Positions 17,911 to 28,262 of a stretch of 41,887 bases of DNA are shown piece after piece (position 1 is the first letter of the stretch; every line of letters starts with the position of its first letter). The notes under the pieces are model-generated. The model was not told where the DNA came from, ran no database searches, and saw nothing but the letters and a program-made list of their open reading frames with translations. Where the stretch lies: contig CACNUU010000008.1 of assembly GCA_902623735.1 (NCBI GenBank), positions 1 through 41,887 on the forward strand, in the 5' to 3' direction. Both the position numbers and the translations under genes were made by a program. This stretch comes from an uncultured Pelagibacteraceae bacterium. GTDB taxonomy: Bacteria > Pseudomonadota > Alphaproteobacteria > Pelagibacterales > Pelagibacteraceae.

Positions 17911-19989
17911 ATGTCTAGGACTCATACATTAGATAAATATAGAAATATTGGGATCATGGCACATATAGATGCTGGTAAAACCACAACAACAGAAAGAGTT
18001 TTATATTACACAGGTAAAAGTCATAAAATTGGTGAAGTTCATGATGGTGCAGCAACTATGGATTGGATGGAACAAGAACAAGAAAGAGGCATAACAATTA
18101 CTTCAGCAGCTACCACTTGTTTTTGGCAAGATCATAGAATAAATATTATTGATACTCCAGGACATGTAGATTTCACAATCGAAGTAGAAAGATCTCTTAA
18201 AGTCTTAGATGGTGCAGTTGCAGTATTTGATGGAGTTGCGGGAGTAGAGCCTCAATCAGAAACAGTTTGGAGACAAGCAGATAAATATAAAGTTCCAAGA
18301 ATTTGTTTTGTTAATAAGTTAGATAGAACCGGTGCTGATTTCTTTAGATGCGTGGATATGATTAGAGATAGACTTGGTGCTAAACCACTACCAATACAAG
18401 TTCCAATTGGAATAGAGTCCTCATTAACTGGTGTAGTAGATTTAGTTAAAATGAAAGCACAAGTTTGGAAAAATGAAGCTTTAGGAGCTGAGTGGGAATA
18501 TAAAGAAATTCCGGACGATTTAAAAGATATATCTCAAAAATATAGAACTGAATTAGTCGAGATGGCTGTTGAACAGGATGAGAAATTAATGGAGTCGTAC
18601 TTAAATGGTGATGAAATTAAAGAGGAAGATCTTGTAAAATGTATAAGAAAAGGAACACTAAATTTTAGCTTTGTACCTATTTTGACAGGTTCTGCATTTA
18701 AAAATAAGGGTGTTCAGCCTTTACTCGATGCTGTTATAAACTATCTACCAAGCCCTATAGATATTGGATCAATCAAAGGAACTAAACCAGGCTCTGAGGA
18801 TGAAATAGAAATGAAATTTGAAGATAACGCTGGTTTTTCTGCGCTTGCTTTTAAAGTCGCAAATGACCCATTTGTTGGTTCCCTTACATTTATAAGAGTT
18901 TATTCTGGAACTATTAAAACGGGAACAGGTATCTACAATTCATCTAAAGAAAAAGAGGAAAGAGTTGGAAGAATGCTTTTAATGCATGCTAACTCGAGAG
19001 AAGATATTAAAGAGGCTAATGCAGGAGATATTGTAGCATTAGCGGGGTTAAAATATACTATTACAGGCCACACACTTTGTGATGAAGAAAAACCTGTTTT
19101 GTTGGAGCCAATGGAATTTCCTGACCCTGTTATTGAAATAGCTGTTGAACCTAAAACAAAGGCTGACCAAGAAAAAATGGGTGAAGCACTTGGCAGACTA
19201 GCAAAAGAGGATCCATCATTCAGAGTAACTTCTGATGAAGAGTCTGGTCAAACAATAATAAAAGGTATGGGTGAGCTTCACTTAGATATTATTGTTGATA
19301 GAATGAAAAGAGAATTTAAAGTTGAGGCTAATGTAGGCGCTCCTCAGGTAGCTTACAGGGAGACATTAGAAAATGCTTCTGAAGTAGAATATACACACAA
19401 AAAACAAAGTGGAGGTGCAGGACAGTTTGCTAAAGTCAAACTTTTGGTTGAGCCTCAGGAACCAGGTGCTGGTAGATTGGTTGAAAGCAAAATTAAAGGT
19501 GGAGCTATTCCTAAAGAGTTTATTCCTGGAGTTGAGAAGGGTATCGAAACAGTATCAGATGGAGGAATCTTAGCAGGATTTCCTATGATAGATTATAAAG
19601 TTACAATTTTAGATGGATTACATCATGATGTTGACTCAAGTGTTTTAGCTTTTGAGCTTGCTAGTAGAGCATGTTTTAAAGAAGCGTGCACAAAAGGAAC
19701 ATTAAAATTATTAGAACCTGTAATGAGAGTTGAAGTTGTAACTCCTGAGGATTATATGGGAGATGTTATTGGAGATCTAAATAGTAGAAGAGGTCAAATA
19801 AGCACTCAAGAACAGAGAGGAAACGCTACTGTAATAACAGCAATGGTACCTCTTGCTAATATGTTTGGATACATAAATAATTTGAGATCAATGTCTCAAG
19901 GAAGAGCTCAATACTCAATGTTTTTTGATCATTATTCAAAAGTTCCACAAAATGTTCAAGACGAGGTAACAAAAAAAATAGCAGGATAA
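17911..19989 (+). CDS. fusA: Elongation factor G
   Basis: A 692-residue translocase GTPase. G1 is AHIDAGKT at residues 17-24, followed by [13 protein letters not shown] (G3) and NKLD (G4); domains II-V are complete, including the domain IV loop GLHHDVDSS region that reaches the decoding site. It lies six bases after rpsG. The gene after it is rpsJ rather than a second tuf, so the str and S10 segments join with a 2-base gap. Confidence 0.98.
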   Translation: MSRTHTLDKYRNIGIMAHIDAGKTTTTERVLYYTGKSHKIGEVHDGAATMDWMEQEQERGITITSAATTCFWQDHRINIIDTPGHVDFTIEVERSLKVLDGAVAVFDGVAGVEPQSETVWRQADKYKVPRICFVNKLDRTGADFFRCVDMIRDRLGAKPLPIQVPIGIESSLTGVVDLVKMKAQVWKNEALGAEWEYKEIPDDLKDISQKYRTELVEMAVEQDEKLMESYLNGDEIKEEDLVKCIRKGTLNFSFVPILTGSAFKNKGVQPLLDAVINYLPSPIDIGSIKGTKPGSEDEIEMKFEDNAGFSALAFKVANDPFVGSLTFIRVYSGTIKTGTGIYNSSKEKEERVGRMLLMHANSREDIKEANAGDIVALAGLKYTITGHTLCDEEKPVLLEPMEFPDPVIEIAVEPKTKADQEKMGEALGRLAKEDPSFRVTSDEESGQTIIKGMGELHLDIIVDRMKREFKVEANVGAPQVAYRETLENASEVEYTHKKQSGGAGQFAKVKLLVEPQEPGAGRLVESKIKGGAIPKEFIPGVEKGIETVSDGGILAGFPMIDYKVTILDGLHHDVDSSVLAFELASRACFKEACTKGTLKLLEPVMRVEVVTPEDYMGDVIGDLNSRRGQISTQEQRGNATVITAMVPLANMFGYINNLRSMSQGRAQYSMFFDHYSKVPQNVQDEVTKKIAG

Positions 19990-19991
19990 TA

Positions 19992-20300
19992 ATGGAAAAA
20001 CAAAATATAAGAATTAAACTTAGGGCATATGATAACAAGATATTAGATGCGTCTACTGAAGAAATAGTAAACACTGTAAAAAGAACTGGGGCAACTATTA
20101 AAGGACCCATTCCGCTACCTACTAGAATTGAAAGATATACTGTCTTAAGATCTCCACACATTGATAAAAAAAGTAGAGAGCAATTTGAGTCGAGAACGCA
20201 TAAAAGATTAATTGATATAATTGAACCAACCCCACAAACTGTTGAAGCTTTAATGAAATTAGATTTAGCATCAGGAGTTGACGTGGAGATTAAAATTTAA
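19992..20300 (+). CDS. rpsJ: 30S ribosomal protein S10 (NusE)
   Basis: A 102-residue protein of the 30S head, also the NusE partner of NusB and NusG in antitermination. It shows the conserved IRIKLRAYD start, [13 protein letters not shown] and the [14 protein letters not shown] loop. It opens the S10 cluster but has no leader of its own (2 bases after fusA), so the L4-responsive attenuator known from E. coli is not possible upstream of it. Confidence 0.97.
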   Translation: MEKQNIRIKLRAYDNKILDASTEEIVNTVKRTGATIKGPIPLPTRIERYTVLRSPHIDKKSREQFESRTHKRLIDIIEPTPQTVEALMKLDLASGVDVEIKI

Positions 20301-20302
20301 AA

Positions 20303-21013
20303 ATGACCGAAATAGCATTGATAGGAAAAAAAATTGGCATGACAAGAGAATTTTATAAAACTGGCCAGTTGGTTCCAGTTACAGTTATTAAAATGGAAAA
20401 AGCAAGAGTTATTCAAATTATTGACGAGGAAAAAAGAGGATATAAAGCTGTTCAACTTGGCTATGGTAAAATTAAAAATTCAAAATTATCTAAGTCAATG
20501 AAAGGATATTTTACTAAGAAAAGTACAGAGCCTAAAAAGAAATTAAAAGAATATAGAGTTGAAGATATTACTAAATATAAAGAAGGTAACGAATTTGGAA
20601 TTGAAATTTTTAATGATGTTAAATTTGTTGATACAAAGTCAAAAACTATAGGTAAAGGGTTTGCTGGTGCAATGAAACGACATAATTTTGGTGGATTAAG
20701 AGCAACTCATGGTGTTTCAATTTCTCATAGATCTCATGGATCAACTGGTCAGAGACAAGATCCAGGAAAAGTTTTCAAAGGAAAAAAAATGGCTGGGCAT
20801 ATGGGTGATAAATTAAGAACGATGCAAAATATAGAAATTATAAAAACTGATTTAGAAAATGAATTATTATATTTAAAAGGATCAATACCAGGTTCAAAAA
20901 ATACTGAAGTTATCGTAAAAACTTCGATTAAAAATATTAATAAAAAAACAATGGTTGATAAAATTAAAGCAGCTGAGGATGCAAAAAAAACACCTGAGAA
21001 AAAGAAAAAATAA
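20303..21013 (+). CDS. rplC: 50S ribosomal protein L3
   Basis: A 236-residue early-assembly protein whose extended loop reaches the peptidyl-transferase centre. The signature FAGAMKRHNFGG with following GVSISHRSHGSTGQ and the GKKMAGHMGDK block are clear. It is somewhat longer than the E. coli protein (209) owing to a Lys-rich C-terminal tail (AEDAKKTPEKKKK). Its stop shares one base with the rplD start. Confidence 0.97.
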   Translation: MTEIALIGKKIGMTREFYKTGQLVPVTVIKMEKARVIQIIDEEKRGYKAVQLGYGKIKNSKLSKSMKGYFTKKSTEPKKKLKEYRVEDITKYKEGNEFGIEIFNDVKFVDTKSKTIGKGFAGAMKRHNFGGLRATHGVSISHRSHGSTGQRQDPGKVFKGKKMAGHMGDKLRTMQNIEIIKTDLENELLYLKGSIPGSKNTEVIVKTSIKNINKKTMVDKIKAAEDAKKTPEKKKK

Positions 21014-21636
21014 TGAAATTAGATAAATTAAATATTGATGGTAAAAAAGAGCCTATAGAAGTTTTAGATAAAGTTTTTTCAGCTAAAATCAACAAAAGAT
21101 TGGTAAATAATGTTCTTTATAAAACAAATGCAAATTATAAAGGACGTCACGCTAAAACTAAACAACAGAATGAGGTTTCTGGTCCTACCTCAAAAATTTA
21201 TGCCCAAAAAGGAACAGGTAATGCAAGGCATGCAAGTAAAAAGGCACCAATATTTGTCGGTGGTGGTATAGCACATGGTCCTAAAGGTCAGCTTGCCTAC
21301 AAAACAAGAAAACTAAATAAAAGTGAAAAAAAGCAAAGTGTAGTCTCAATAATAAGTGAAAAAGCAAAAAATGATAATCTATTAATTTTTAGTAATTTTA
21401 ATTCCACAATTAGCAAAACAAAAAAAATGTATTTAATAATAAAAAAATTTCAAATTTCAAACTCTTTGATGATTTTAGATAAATCTTCAAAAGAAAAAAT
21501 TGAACGATCTATTAAAAATATTCCAAACGTAAAAGTAACAGATGTGAATCATTTTAGTGCTTATGATTTGGTTAAATTTAAAAAAGTAGTTTTCACTGAA
21601 AGCTCAGTGAAAGAATTAGAGAAAAGGTATAATTAA
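21013..21636 (+). CDS. rplD: 50S ribosomal protein L4
   Basis: A 207-residue protein with an extended loop lining the exit tunnel. The loop region shows KTKQQNEVSGPTSKIYAQKGTGNARHAS. In gammaproteobacteria L4 represses the S10 operon; no leader suitable for that is seen here. The C-terminal half is more diverged and Lys/Ile-rich than in better-studied bacteria, in line with the genome's base composition. One base separates it from rplW. Confidence 0.96.
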   Translation: MKLDKLNIDGKKEPIEVLDKVFSAKINKRLVNNVLYKTNANYKGRHAKTKQQNEVSGPTSKIYAQKGTGNARHASKKAPIFVGGGIAHGPKGQLAYKTRKLNKSEKKQSVVSIISEKAKNDNLLIFSNFNSTISKTKKMYLIIKKFQISNSLMILDKSSKEKIERSIKNIPNVKVTDVNHFSAYDLVKFKKVVFTESSVKELEKRYN

Positions 21637-21637
21637 A

Positions 21638-21931
21638 ATGGATAAAATTCATTTATATGATAAAATTTTATCACCCTTGGTAACTGAGAAGTCTACAAAC
21701 TTATCTGAGCAAAATAAAATAGTTTTTAAAGTCCCATCAAATGCAAATAAAAAGAATTTAAAAAATAATATTGAGAAAATATTTAAAGTTAATGTTACAA
21801 AAATAAATATTATTAATAAACAAGGTAGAGTTAAATTGACTAGAGGAAAAAAAGTAAAAATTTCAGGATTTAAAAAAGCGATTATTACCTTAAAAAAAGG
21901 TCAAAGTATTGATCTAACAACAGGAATATAA
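21638..21931 (+). CDS. rplW: 50S ribosomal protein L23
   Basis: A 97-residue tunnel-exit protein that docks trigger factor and SRP. The start (DKILSPLVTEKST) and the VNKxNI-like segment (FKVNVTKINIINKQGRVK) are typical. Length is normal. It lies one base after rplD and one before rplB. Confidence 0.96.
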   Translation: MDKIHLYDKILSPLVTEKSTNLSEQNKIVFKVPSNANKKNLKNNIEKIFKVNVTKINIINKQGRVKLTRGKKVKISGFKKAIITLKKGQSIDLTTGI

Positions 21932-21932
21932 A

Positions 21933-22772
21933 ATGGCATTAAAAACTTTTAAACCTTACACAAAATCTACAAGAGGAACAATTCTTGTTGATAGATCAGG
22001 AATTTGGAAAGGTAAACCATTTAAATCACTTGTTTCTCCAAAAAATTCGATGAAGGGAAGAAATAATTATGGAAGAATAACATCGATTAATAGAGCTGGC
22101 GGTCACAAAAAAATGTACAGACATGTTGATTTTTATCGAAAAAAATTTGATGTGCCAGCTACAATAGAAAGAATAGAATATGATCCAAATAGATCATGCC
22201 ATATCATGCTTGTAAAATTTGATGATAACTCACACGCCTATTATTTAGCGCCTCAAAAAATTAAGATTGGTGATAAAATTGAAAATGGTTCAAAAAAGGA
22301 GATTAAAGTTGGAAATTGTATGCCGCTACAGGACATCCCGGTAGGTATAGATATTCATAATGTTGAAATCCAACCTGGTGCTGGTGGTAAAATTGCCCGA
22401 TCAGCTGGCTCCTCTGTTACAATAAGCGGCATAGATGGAAATTATAGTTTGATAAAGTTATCATCAGGTGAAGTTCGTAAGATCGATTCTAGATCAATGG
22501 CAACTATTGGCGTTTTAAGCAATCCTGATCAAAAAAATATTAAGATTGGTAAAGCTGGAAGATCAAGATGGCTTGGTAGACGTCCACATACCCGTGGAGT
22601 AGTAAAAAATCCTGTTGACCATCCTCATGGAGGTGGTGAAGGTAAATCTGCTGGAGGAAGACATCCAGTTTCACCATCAGGTCAATCTGCCAAAGGATTA
22701 AAAACAAGAGATAACAAAAGAACAGATAAATTTATTGTAAAAAGAAGAAACAAAAGGAAGGATACAAAATAA
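21933..22772 (+). CDS. rplB: 50S ribosomal protein L2
   Basis: A 279-residue protein needed for subunit joining and peptidyl-transferase activity. The conserved core [19 protein letters not shown] and the C-terminal signature around [12 protein letters not shown] are present; the latter includes the His residue implicated in activity. Length is normal. The stop overlaps the rpsS start (TAATG). Confidence 0.98.
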   Translation: MALKTFKPYTKSTRGTILVDRSGIWKGKPFKSLVSPKNSMKGRNNYGRITSINRAGGHKKMYRHVDFYRKKFDVPATIERIEYDPNRSCHIMLVKFDDNSHAYYLAPQKIKIGDKIENGSKKEIKVGNCMPLQDIPVGIDIHNVEIQPGAGGKIARSAGSSVTISGIDGNYSLIKLSSGEVRKIDSRSMATIGVLSNPDQKNIKIGKAGRSRWLGRRPHTRGVVKNPVDHPHGGGEGKSAGGRHPVSPSGQSAKGLKTRDNKRTDKFIVKRRNKRKDTK

Positions 22773-23071
22773 TGGCTAGAGCAGTATGGAAAGGACCTTT
22801 TGTTGAGGAAAGTTTGATGAAAAAAGTTGAAAAATATAAAACTGACCCAAAAAAAATACCCATTAAGACTTGGTCAAGAAAATCAACAATCATTCCTGAC
22901 TTTGTGGGGGTTAGTTTTTTAATCTATAATGGAAAAAAATTTATACCAATTACAGTTTCTGAGGATATGGTTGGTCATAAATTGGGTGAATTTGCACCAA
23001 CGAGAACATTTTTTGGTCATACACCAGCTGATAAAAAAGCAAAACCTGCAGAGGCTGAATCTAAGAAATAA
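22772..23071 (+). CDS. rpsS: 30S ribosomal protein S19
   Basis: A 99-residue head protein that binds 16S rRNA with S13 near the A-site finger. The start [10 protein letters not shown], central TIIPDFVG and [13 protein letters not shown] are all family blocks. A short Lys/Glu-rich tail ([12 protein letters not shown]) extends beyond the usual end at about residue 92. It lies 2 bases before rplV. Confidence 0.97.
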   Translation: MARAVWKGPFVEESLMKKVEKYKTDPKKIPIKTWSRKSTIIPDFVGVSFLIYNGKKFIPITVSEDMVGHKLGEFAPTRTFFGHTPADKKAKPAEAESKK

Positions 23072-23073
23072 TT

Positions 23074-23472
23074 ATGAGTAAGAAAAAAAAAATTGATAAA
23101 GATAAAAATAAATTTGTAAGATCTGTAAATAATAACATTAGATCAAGCGTAAGAAAACTTAACCCGATTTTAAAAAGCATTGTCGGAAAAAAAGTTGATA
23201 TAGCTATTAGAGATTTGCAATTTTCAGAAAAAAGAGTGACAAAAGATATTAGAAAAACAATAAGTTCAGCCGTTGCAAACGCAGAAAATAATTTTCAATA
23301 CGATATTGATAAACTAATGGTTAAAGAAGCATATTGTGGAAAAAAAATTATTATGAAGAGATTTAGACCAAGAGCTAAAGGAAGAGCGGCGCCTATATTA
23401 AAACCGTATTCAAGTGTAACAATAATTTTGTCAGAAGAGAAAAAAATGGAGAGTCATGGGACAAAAAGTTAA
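23074..23472 (+). CDS. rplV: 50S ribosomal protein L22
   Basis: A 132-residue protein whose beta-hairpin lines the exit tunnel. The hairpin and C-terminal block [24 protein letters not shown] is conserved. It has a basic N-terminal extension ([13 protein letters not shown]) relative to the 110-residue E. coli form. The final 17 bases overlap the rpsC start, the longest overlap in the array, and the overlapped C-terminal residues (SHGTKS) are probably not constrained by L22 function. Confidence 0.95.
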   Translation: MSKKKKIDKDKNKFVRSVNNNIRSSVRKLNPILKSIVGKKVDIAIRDLQFSEKRVTKDIRKTISSAVANAENNFQYDIDKLMVKEAYCGKKIIMKRFRPRAKGRAAPILKPYSSVTIILSEEKKMESHGTKS

Positions 23473-24133
23473 TCCAGTTGGTTTTAGATTAGGAGTGAAC
23501 AGGGGTTGGGACTCTGTTTGGTATGCTAAGAAAAAAGATTTTGGAAATTATCTTATTGAAGATTTTAAGATTAGAGAATACATAAAAAAAAATGTAATAA
23601 ATTCTGGTGTATCTAAAGTGATGATAGAAAGGACTGCAAATAAATGCTATGTAACTATATATACTTCAAGACCAGGGTTTGTAATTGGTAAAAAAGGTAG
23701 TGATATTGACAAAATTAAAAATAATTTATCAAAATTCACATCTAATGAAGTTACACTTAATATTAAAGAAGTAAAAAAACCAGAGACCAATGCTTATTTA
23801 GTTGCAGAAAACATTGCACAACAATTAGTAAAAAGAATTTCTTATAGGCGAGCAATGAAAAGAGCCATGCAATCTTGTTTGAGATTAGGAGCTAAAGGTA
23901 TCAAAGTTTCAATAAGCGGACGATTGGGTGGAAACGAAATTGCTAGAACTGAATGGTTAAGAGATGGAAGTATACCATCACATACATTAAGAGCGGATAT
24001 AGATTACGCAGAAGCTGAAGCTCTTACAACTTATGGTATTATAGGTATAAAAGTTTGGATATATAAGGGTGAAGTTTTTGCAAAAGAATTTAGCCAAGAG
24101 ACTAATAAAGTTTCAGTAAAAGAGGATAAATAA
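23456..24133 (+). CDS. rpsC: 30S ribosomal protein S3
   Basis: A 225-residue protein at the mRNA entry channel with helicase activity. The start [12 protein letters not shown], the KH domain with [13 protein letters not shown] (GxxG loop) and the C-terminal block [14 protein letters not shown] are clear. The ATG at 23456 lies inside rplV; the N-terminal family sequence MGQKVNP fixes this start and hence the 17-base overlap. Confidence 0.97.
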   Translation: MGQKVNPVGFRLGVNRGWDSVWYAKKKDFGNYLIEDFKIREYIKKNVINSGVSKVMIERTANKCYVTIYTSRPGFVIGKKGSDIDKIKNNLSKFTSNEVTLNIKEVKKPETNAYLVAENIAQQLVKRISYRRAMKRAMQSCLRLGAKGIKVSISGRLGGNEIARTEWLRDGSIPSHTLRADIDYAEAEALTTYGIIGIKVWIYKGEVFAKEFSQETNKVSVKEDK

Positions 24134-24137
24134 TAAA

Positions 24138-24548
24138 ATGTTGCAGCCAGTAAGAACAAAATGGAGAAAAGCTCATAAAGGAAGAATTCATGGAACTGCT
24201 TCTAGAGCGAATTTTATCAATTATGGTGCTTATGCTTTAAAAGCTTTAACACCAGAGAGAGTAACTGGCAAACAAATTGAAGCAGCAAGAGTTGCTTTGA
24301 CAAGACATATGAAGAGACAAGGAAGAGTATGGACAAGAATTTTTCCAAACATACCTGTTTCAAAAAAACCTATCGAAGTAAGAATGGGTAAAGGAAAAGG
24401 TTCTCCAGAATATTATGCATGTAGAGTAAAACCTGGAAGAATCTTATTTGAGGTAGATGGTGTTTCTGAACAAGTTGCTAAAGAAGCTTTATATAAAGCA
24501 TCTGCAAAATTACCTATAAAAACCAAAACAATTAAAAGATTTGCTTAA
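24138..24548 (+). CDS. rplP: 50S ribosomal protein L16
   Basis: A 136-residue protein near the A-site tRNA elbow. It begins [16 protein letters not shown] and contains [38 protein letters not shown], all diagnostic. The Arg in the GRxW segment is at the position hydroxylated in some bacteria. It ends one base before the rpmC start. Confidence 0.97.
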   Translation: MLQPVRTKWRKAHKGRIHGTASRANFINYGAYALKALTPERVTGKQIEAARVALTRHMKRQGRVWTRIFPNIPVSKKPIEVRMGKGKGSPEYYACRVKPGRILFEVDGVSEQVAKEALYKASAKLPIKTKTIKRFA

Positions 24549-24549
24549 A

Positions 24550-24741
24550 ATGAAAAAACAAGAAATTAAAAAATTATCAAAAGATGAGATCTTAAAAAAT
24601 ATAGATAAATTAAAGAAAGATTTATTTAATTTTAGATTTCAAAAAGTTAACTCACAAGTTCAAAACCCAGCAAAGATTAGTGAAACAAAAAAAGTTATTG
24701 CAAGATTAAAAACAACTTTAAAAGGAAAATTAGATGCCTAA
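24550..24741 (+). CDS. rpmC: 50S ribosomal protein L29
   Basis: A 63-residue two-helix protein at the tunnel exit beside L23. The [18 protein letters not shown] motif is diagnostic. I place the start at ATG 24550, right after the rplP stop, rather than the in-frame TTG at 24541 inside rplP, because the family starts with a short MK(K) stretch. The end overlaps rpsQ by 8 bases. Confidence 0.95.
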   Translation: MKKQEIKKLSKDEILKNIDKLKKDLFNFRFQKVNSQVQNPAKISETKKVIARLKTTLKGKLDA

Positions 24742-24970
24742 GAAAATATTAACAGGAGTAGTTGTGAGTGACAAACCCAACAAAACAGTTACAGTGATGA
24801 TTGAAAGAAAGTACTCACATCCATTATTAAAAAAAGTCATCAAAGTCAGAAAAAAATACAATGCTCATGACGAAAATAATAAATTTAAAAATGGTGATAA
24901 GGTTTCAATAATTGAAAGTAAACCTTTTTCAAAAAATAAAAAATTCAAAGTTATGGAGAATGTTAAATAA
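24734..24970 (+). CDS. rpsQ: 30S ribosomal protein S17
   Basis: A 78-residue OB-fold primary-binding protein of the 30S body. The start [20 protein letters not shown] and the [19 protein letters not shown] block fit the family. It starts inside the last codons of rpmC and its stop overlaps rplN by one base. Confidence 0.96.
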   Translation: MPKKILTGVVVSDKPNKTVTVMIERKYSHPLLKKVIKVRKKYNAHDENNKFKNGDKVSIIESKPFSKNKKFKVMENVK

Positions 24971-25338
24971 TGATTCAAGTGCAAACAGAATTACTTGTTG
25001 CCGATAATACTGGGGCTAAAAAAATTGAATGTATCAAAGTTTTGGGCGGATCCAAAAGAAGATATGCTAGCATTGGAGATACAATTGTAATTGCAGTAAA
25101 AGAGGCAATTCCAAAAGGTAAAGTAAAAAAAGGTTCTGTCCATAAAGCTGTAGTTGTGAGAGTTAAAAAAGGAATACATAGAGATGACGGTTCAAAAGTG
25201 AAATTTGATAATAATGCAGCTGTTTTAGTTGATGATAAAGGAGAACCAGTTGGAACTAGAATATTTGGTCCAGTAACAAGAGAATTAAGAAACAGAGGTC
25301 AAATGAAAATAATTTCATTGGCTCCAGAGGTATTATAA
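24970..25338 (+). CDS. rplN: 50S ribosomal protein L14
   Basis: A 122-residue protein at the subunit interface and the docking site of ribosome silencing factor. It begins [19 protein letters not shown] and includes [22 protein letters not shown] and [13 protein letters not shown]. Length is exactly that of the family. Both boundaries are one-base TAATG overlaps. Confidence 0.98.
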   Translation: MIQVQTELLVADNTGAKKIECIKVLGGSKRRYASIGDTIVIAVKEAIPKGKVKKGSVHKAVVVRVKKGIHRDDGSKVKFDNNAAVLVDDKGEPVGTRIFGPVTRELRNRGQMKIISLAPEVL

Positions 25339-25586
25339 TGATTAAAAAAGGTTTAAGAGTAAAAATTTTAGTTGGTAAAGATAAAAATAAAGAGGGTGAA
25401 GTTATAGAAATAGATAGACAAAATAACAGAGCAAAAGTTAAGGATATAAATATAGTAAAAAAACATGTTAAGACAACTAAAGAAAAAAAAGGTGGAATTA
25501 TTTCAAAAGAAAATTTTTTACATTTATCAAATTTAGTGTTGATTGAAAAAAAAAATGAAAAGAAAAAAAATGAGGTTAAAAAATAA
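25338..25586 (+). CDS. rplX: 50S ribosomal protein L24
   Basis: An 82-residue KOW-domain assembly initiator. The start [20 protein letters not shown] and [15 protein letters not shown] are typical. It is shorter than the E. coli protein (104), missing most of the C-terminal part, and ends in a Lys/Glu tail. Boundaries are one-base overlaps with rplN and rplE. Confidence 0.94.
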   Translation: MIKKGLRVKILVGKDKNKEGEVIEIDRQNNRAKVKDINIVKKHVKTTKEKKGGIISKENFLHLSNLVLIEKKNEKKKNEVKK

Positions 25587-26140
25587 TGTCGCCAAGACTT
25601 AAAGATTTATACATTAAAGAAATACAACCTGCACTTAAAACTCAGTTTGGGTTTAAGAATATTTATATGGGTCCCAAAATTGAAAAAATTATACTTAATA
25701 TGGGTCTAGGTCTCGATGGAAATGATTCTAAAATAATGAAAACTTGCTTGGAAGATATGGCAAAAATAACTGGTCAAAAACCTGTCATAACAAAATTTAA
25801 AAAGTCTGTTGCAAATTTTAAAACACGAAAAGGTTCAAATGCAGGACTAAAGGTAACTTTAAGAAAAGATAAAATGTATGAATTTTTAGATCGACTGGTG
25901 AATATAGCCTTACCTAGAATCAAAGATTTTAGAGGTCTTTCATCAAAAGGTTTTGATAAATTTGGAAATTATTCATTTGGAGTTAAGGAACATATAATTT
26001 TTCCTGAAGTAAGTTTTGATAGAGCTGATAAAGTGCGTGGTTTAGATATTATAATTGTTATATCATCAAGAAATAAGGATCATAGCTTTGCTTTATTGGA
26101 GAAATTAAATTTTCCATTTATAAAAAAAGGAGATAATTAA
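25586..26140 (+). CDS. rplE: 50S ribosomal protein L5
   Basis: A 184-residue protein that binds 5S rRNA and contacts S13 across the subunit interface. Visible blocks are KIILNMGLG, GQKPVITKFKKSVANFKTRKG and the C-terminal GLDIIIVISSRNKDHS. Length is normal. Boundaries are TAATG overlaps on both sides. Confidence 0.97.
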   Translation: MSPRLKDLYIKEIQPALKTQFGFKNIYMGPKIEKIILNMGLGLDGNDSKIMKTCLEDMAKITGQKPVITKFKKSVANFKTRKGSNAGLKVTLRKDKMYEFLDRLVNIALPRIKDFRGLSSKGFDKFGNYSFGVKEHIIFPEVSFDRADKVRGLDIIIVISSRNKDHSFALLEKLNFPFIKKGDN

Positions 26141-26445
26141 TGGCAAAACTAAGCTCAATAAATAAGAACAATAAAAGAATCAAACTTTCAAAAAAATTTT
26201 TTATTAAAAGATCAAAGTTAAAAAAAATTATAATGAATAAGAAATTATCATTAGAGGAAAGATTTAAAGCGCAACAAAAATTATCAAAATTACCGAGAAA
26301 TTCAGCAAAGATTAGAGTTATGAACAGATGTCAAATTACTGGAAGACCTCATGGCGTTTATAGAAAATTAAAGATATCTAGAATTGCTTTAAGACAATTA
26401 GGATTGCAAGGAAAGATACCAGGTTTAGTCAAATCAAGTTGGTAG
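26140..26445 (+). CDS. rpsN: 30S ribosomal protein S14 (zinc-independent type)
   Basis: A 101-residue S14 of the long, C-minus form: the CxxC zinc pairs of the short form are absent. The conserved end NRCQITGRPHGVYRKLKISRIALRQLGLQGKIPGLVKSSW is diagnostic when read in pieces (RCQITGRPHGVYRK, KSSW). It follows rplE by a one-base overlap and precedes rpsH by 10 bases that hold an AAGGA ribosome site. Confidence 0.96.
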   Translation: MAKLSSINKNNKRIKLSKKFFIKRSKLKKIIMNKKLSLEERFKAQQKLSKLPRNSAKIRVMNRCQITGRPHGVYRKLKISRIALRQLGLQGKIPGLVKSSW

Positions 26446-26455
26446 AAAGGAAAAT

Positions 26456-26851
26456 ATGAGTTTAAGTGACCCAATAGGAGATATGATTGCTAGAGTAAAA
26501 AATGCTCAAGATAGAAATCATAAAAAAGTCGAATTACCTTCTTCAAATTTTAAAGCAAAAATAGCTGATATTCTTAAAAATGAGGGTTTTATAAAAGATT
26601 TTAAAATAGATAATGAAAACAACAAGCCTGTTTTATCTTTAGAATTAAAGTATCACTCAGGTAATCCTGTTATAAGCACTTTTGAAAGAGTATCAAAACC
26701 TGGTAGAAGAATTTTTTCAAGTGCTAATGGACTGCCAAAAATCAATAATGGTTTAGGTATAGCAATAATCTCAACTCCCAAAGGTGTCATGACCGATATA
26801 GATGCAAGAAAAAAGCGTGTTGGTGGTGAAATAATTTGTAAGGTATTTTAA
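26456..26851 (+). CDS. rpsH: 30S ribosomal protein S8
   Basis: A 131-residue primary-binding protein of the central domain of 16S rRNA. The start MSLSDPIGDMIARVKNAQ and the C-terminal IISTPKGVMTDIDARKKRVGGEI are typical. AAGGA lies 6 bases before its ATG (AAAGGAAAATATG), one of the better ribosome sites in the array. S8 represses the spc operon in E. coli by binding in rplE mRNA; I did not verify such a site. Confidence 0.97.
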   Translation: MSLSDPIGDMIARVKNAQDRNHKKVELPSSNFKAKIADILKNEGFIKDFKIDNENNKPVLSLELKYHSGNPVISTFERVSKPGRRIFSSANGLPKINNGLGIAIISTPKGVMTDIDARKKRVGGEIICKVF

Positions 26852-27390
26852 TGTCTAAAATAGGTAAAATAAATATTTCTATCCCTGAAAAAGTTAAAGT
26901 TGCTTTAGCTGGTAATATTCTAAATATAGAGGGTCCATCTGGTAAAAGTTCAATTGATATTGATTTAGATACATTTGCTCTTGATATAAAAGAAGGTAAA
27001 GAAATTTCTATTAAACCAAAAAAAATAGATCAAAATACTAAAAGGCTCTGGGGAATGAAAAGAAGTCTTATCAATAATGCTGTAATTGGCTCAAATAAAG
27101 GTTATGAAAAAACATTAGAATTAGTTGGAGTAGGATATAGAGCAGCAATTAAAGGAAATCAACTAAGTTTACAACTTGGATACAGTCATGATATCAATTT
27201 TGATATACCAACAGGAATTAAGATTATTGTAGAAAAACAAACGACTATAAAGATAACTGGTAGTGACAAACAACAAGTCGGTTCTGTGGCGTCAAAGTTG
27301 AAAACTTTAAGGAAAATTGAACCTTATAAAGGTAAGGGAGTTAGGGAAAAAGGTCAATATGTTTTAAAAAAAGAAGGAAAGAAAAAATAA
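26851..27390 (+). CDS. rplF: 50S ribosomal protein L6
   Basis: A 179-residue two-repeat protein near the sarcin-ricin loop. The start [15 protein letters not shown], the central [14 protein letters not shown] and the C-terminal [25 protein letters not shown] are diagnostic in parts. Length is standard. One-base overlaps join it to rpsH and rplR. Confidence 0.97.
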   Translation: MSKIGKINISIPEKVKVALAGNILNIEGPSGKSSIDIDLDTFALDIKEGKEISIKPKKIDQNTKRLWGMKRSLINNAVIGSNKGYEKTLELVGVGYRAAIKGNQLSLQLGYSHDINFDIPTGIKIIVEKQTTIKITGSDKQQVGSVASKLKTLRKIEPYKGKGVREKGQYVLKKEGKKK

Positions 27391-27746
27391 TGAAATTGAC
27401 AACTAGCAAAAGAAAAAGATTTAGAGTAAGTAACAAATTAAAAAAAGTTGCATCTCAAGGTCGTTTAAGACTGAGTATTTCAAGATCATCAAAAAATATT
27501 TCAGCTCAAATAATTGATGACACCAATAGCAGGACTTTAATATCTGCTTCATCTGTTGAAAAAGAGCTTAAAGGTAATTCAAAAATTAAAAAAACAGACC
27601 TATCAAAAGTCGTAGCTGAAAAATTAGCAAAAAAAGCTCAAGAAAAAAATATCACAAAAATTTATTTTGATAGAGGGGTTTACAAATATCATGGACGAAT
27701 AAAGATTTTTGCTGAAACATTACGAAAAAATGGAATGGAATTTTAA
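27390..27746 (+). CDS. rplR: 50S ribosomal protein L18
   Basis: A 118-residue 5S rRNA-binding protein. It shows [20 protein letters not shown] and the C-terminal [23 protein letters not shown] block. Its stop is directly followed by the rpsE ATG with no gap. Confidence 0.96.
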   Translation: MKLTTSKRKRFRVSNKLKKVASQGRLRLSISRSSKNISAQIIDDTNSRTLISASSVEKELKGNSKIKKTDLSKVVAEKLAKKAQEKNITKIYFDRGVYKYHGRIKIFAETLRKNGMEF

Positions 27747-28262
27747 ATGGAAAATACTAGAGATAAAAAAACCGACGAGATTTTAGAAAAATTAGTTCAT
27801 ATAAATAGAATAACAAAAGTTGTCAAAGGAGGACGTAGATTTGGATTTTCTGCTTTAGTTGTGGTTGGTAATCAATCCGGTAAAATTGGTATAGCTCATG
27901 CAAAAGCCAAACAAGTTCCTGATGCAATTAAAAAAGCTAATGAAATGGCTAGAAGAAATTTAGTACAAATTCCCTTAAGAGAAGGAAGAACTATACATCA
28001 TGATGTTAAGGCAAAAGATGGTTCAGGTAGAATTGTTTTAAGAGCTGCCTCAAAAGGTACAGGAATTATAGCTGGTGGACCAGTTAGAGCTGTTTGTGAA
28101 GTTTTGGGTGTAAAAGATATAGTTGCAAAATCAATGGGTACATCAAATGCACATAATGTAATTAGGGCGACTATGAAAGCTTTATTAAAACAAAATTCTC
28201 CTAAACAAATTTCAAATATTAGGAACAAAAAAATTTCAGAAATAATAGAAAAAAGAGGATAA
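27747..28262 (+). CDS. rpsE: 30S ribosomal protein S5
   Basis: A 171-residue protein that with S4 and S3 forms the mRNA entry and affects fidelity. The N-terminal block GGRRFGFSALVVVGNQSGKIG and the C-terminal GIIAGGPVRAVCEVLGV are diagnostic. The stop overlaps the rplO start (TAATG). rpmD, which lies between rpsE and rplO in most bacteria, is absent and there is no room for it. Confidence 0.97.
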   Translation: MENTRDKKTDEILEKLVHINRITKVVKGGRRFGFSALVVVGNQSGKIGIAHAKAKQVPDAIKKANEMARRNLVQIPLREGRTIHHDVKAKDGSGRIVLRAASKGTGIIAGGPVRAVCEVLGVKDIVAKSMGTSNAHNVIRATMKALLKQNSPKQISNIRNKKISEIIEKRG

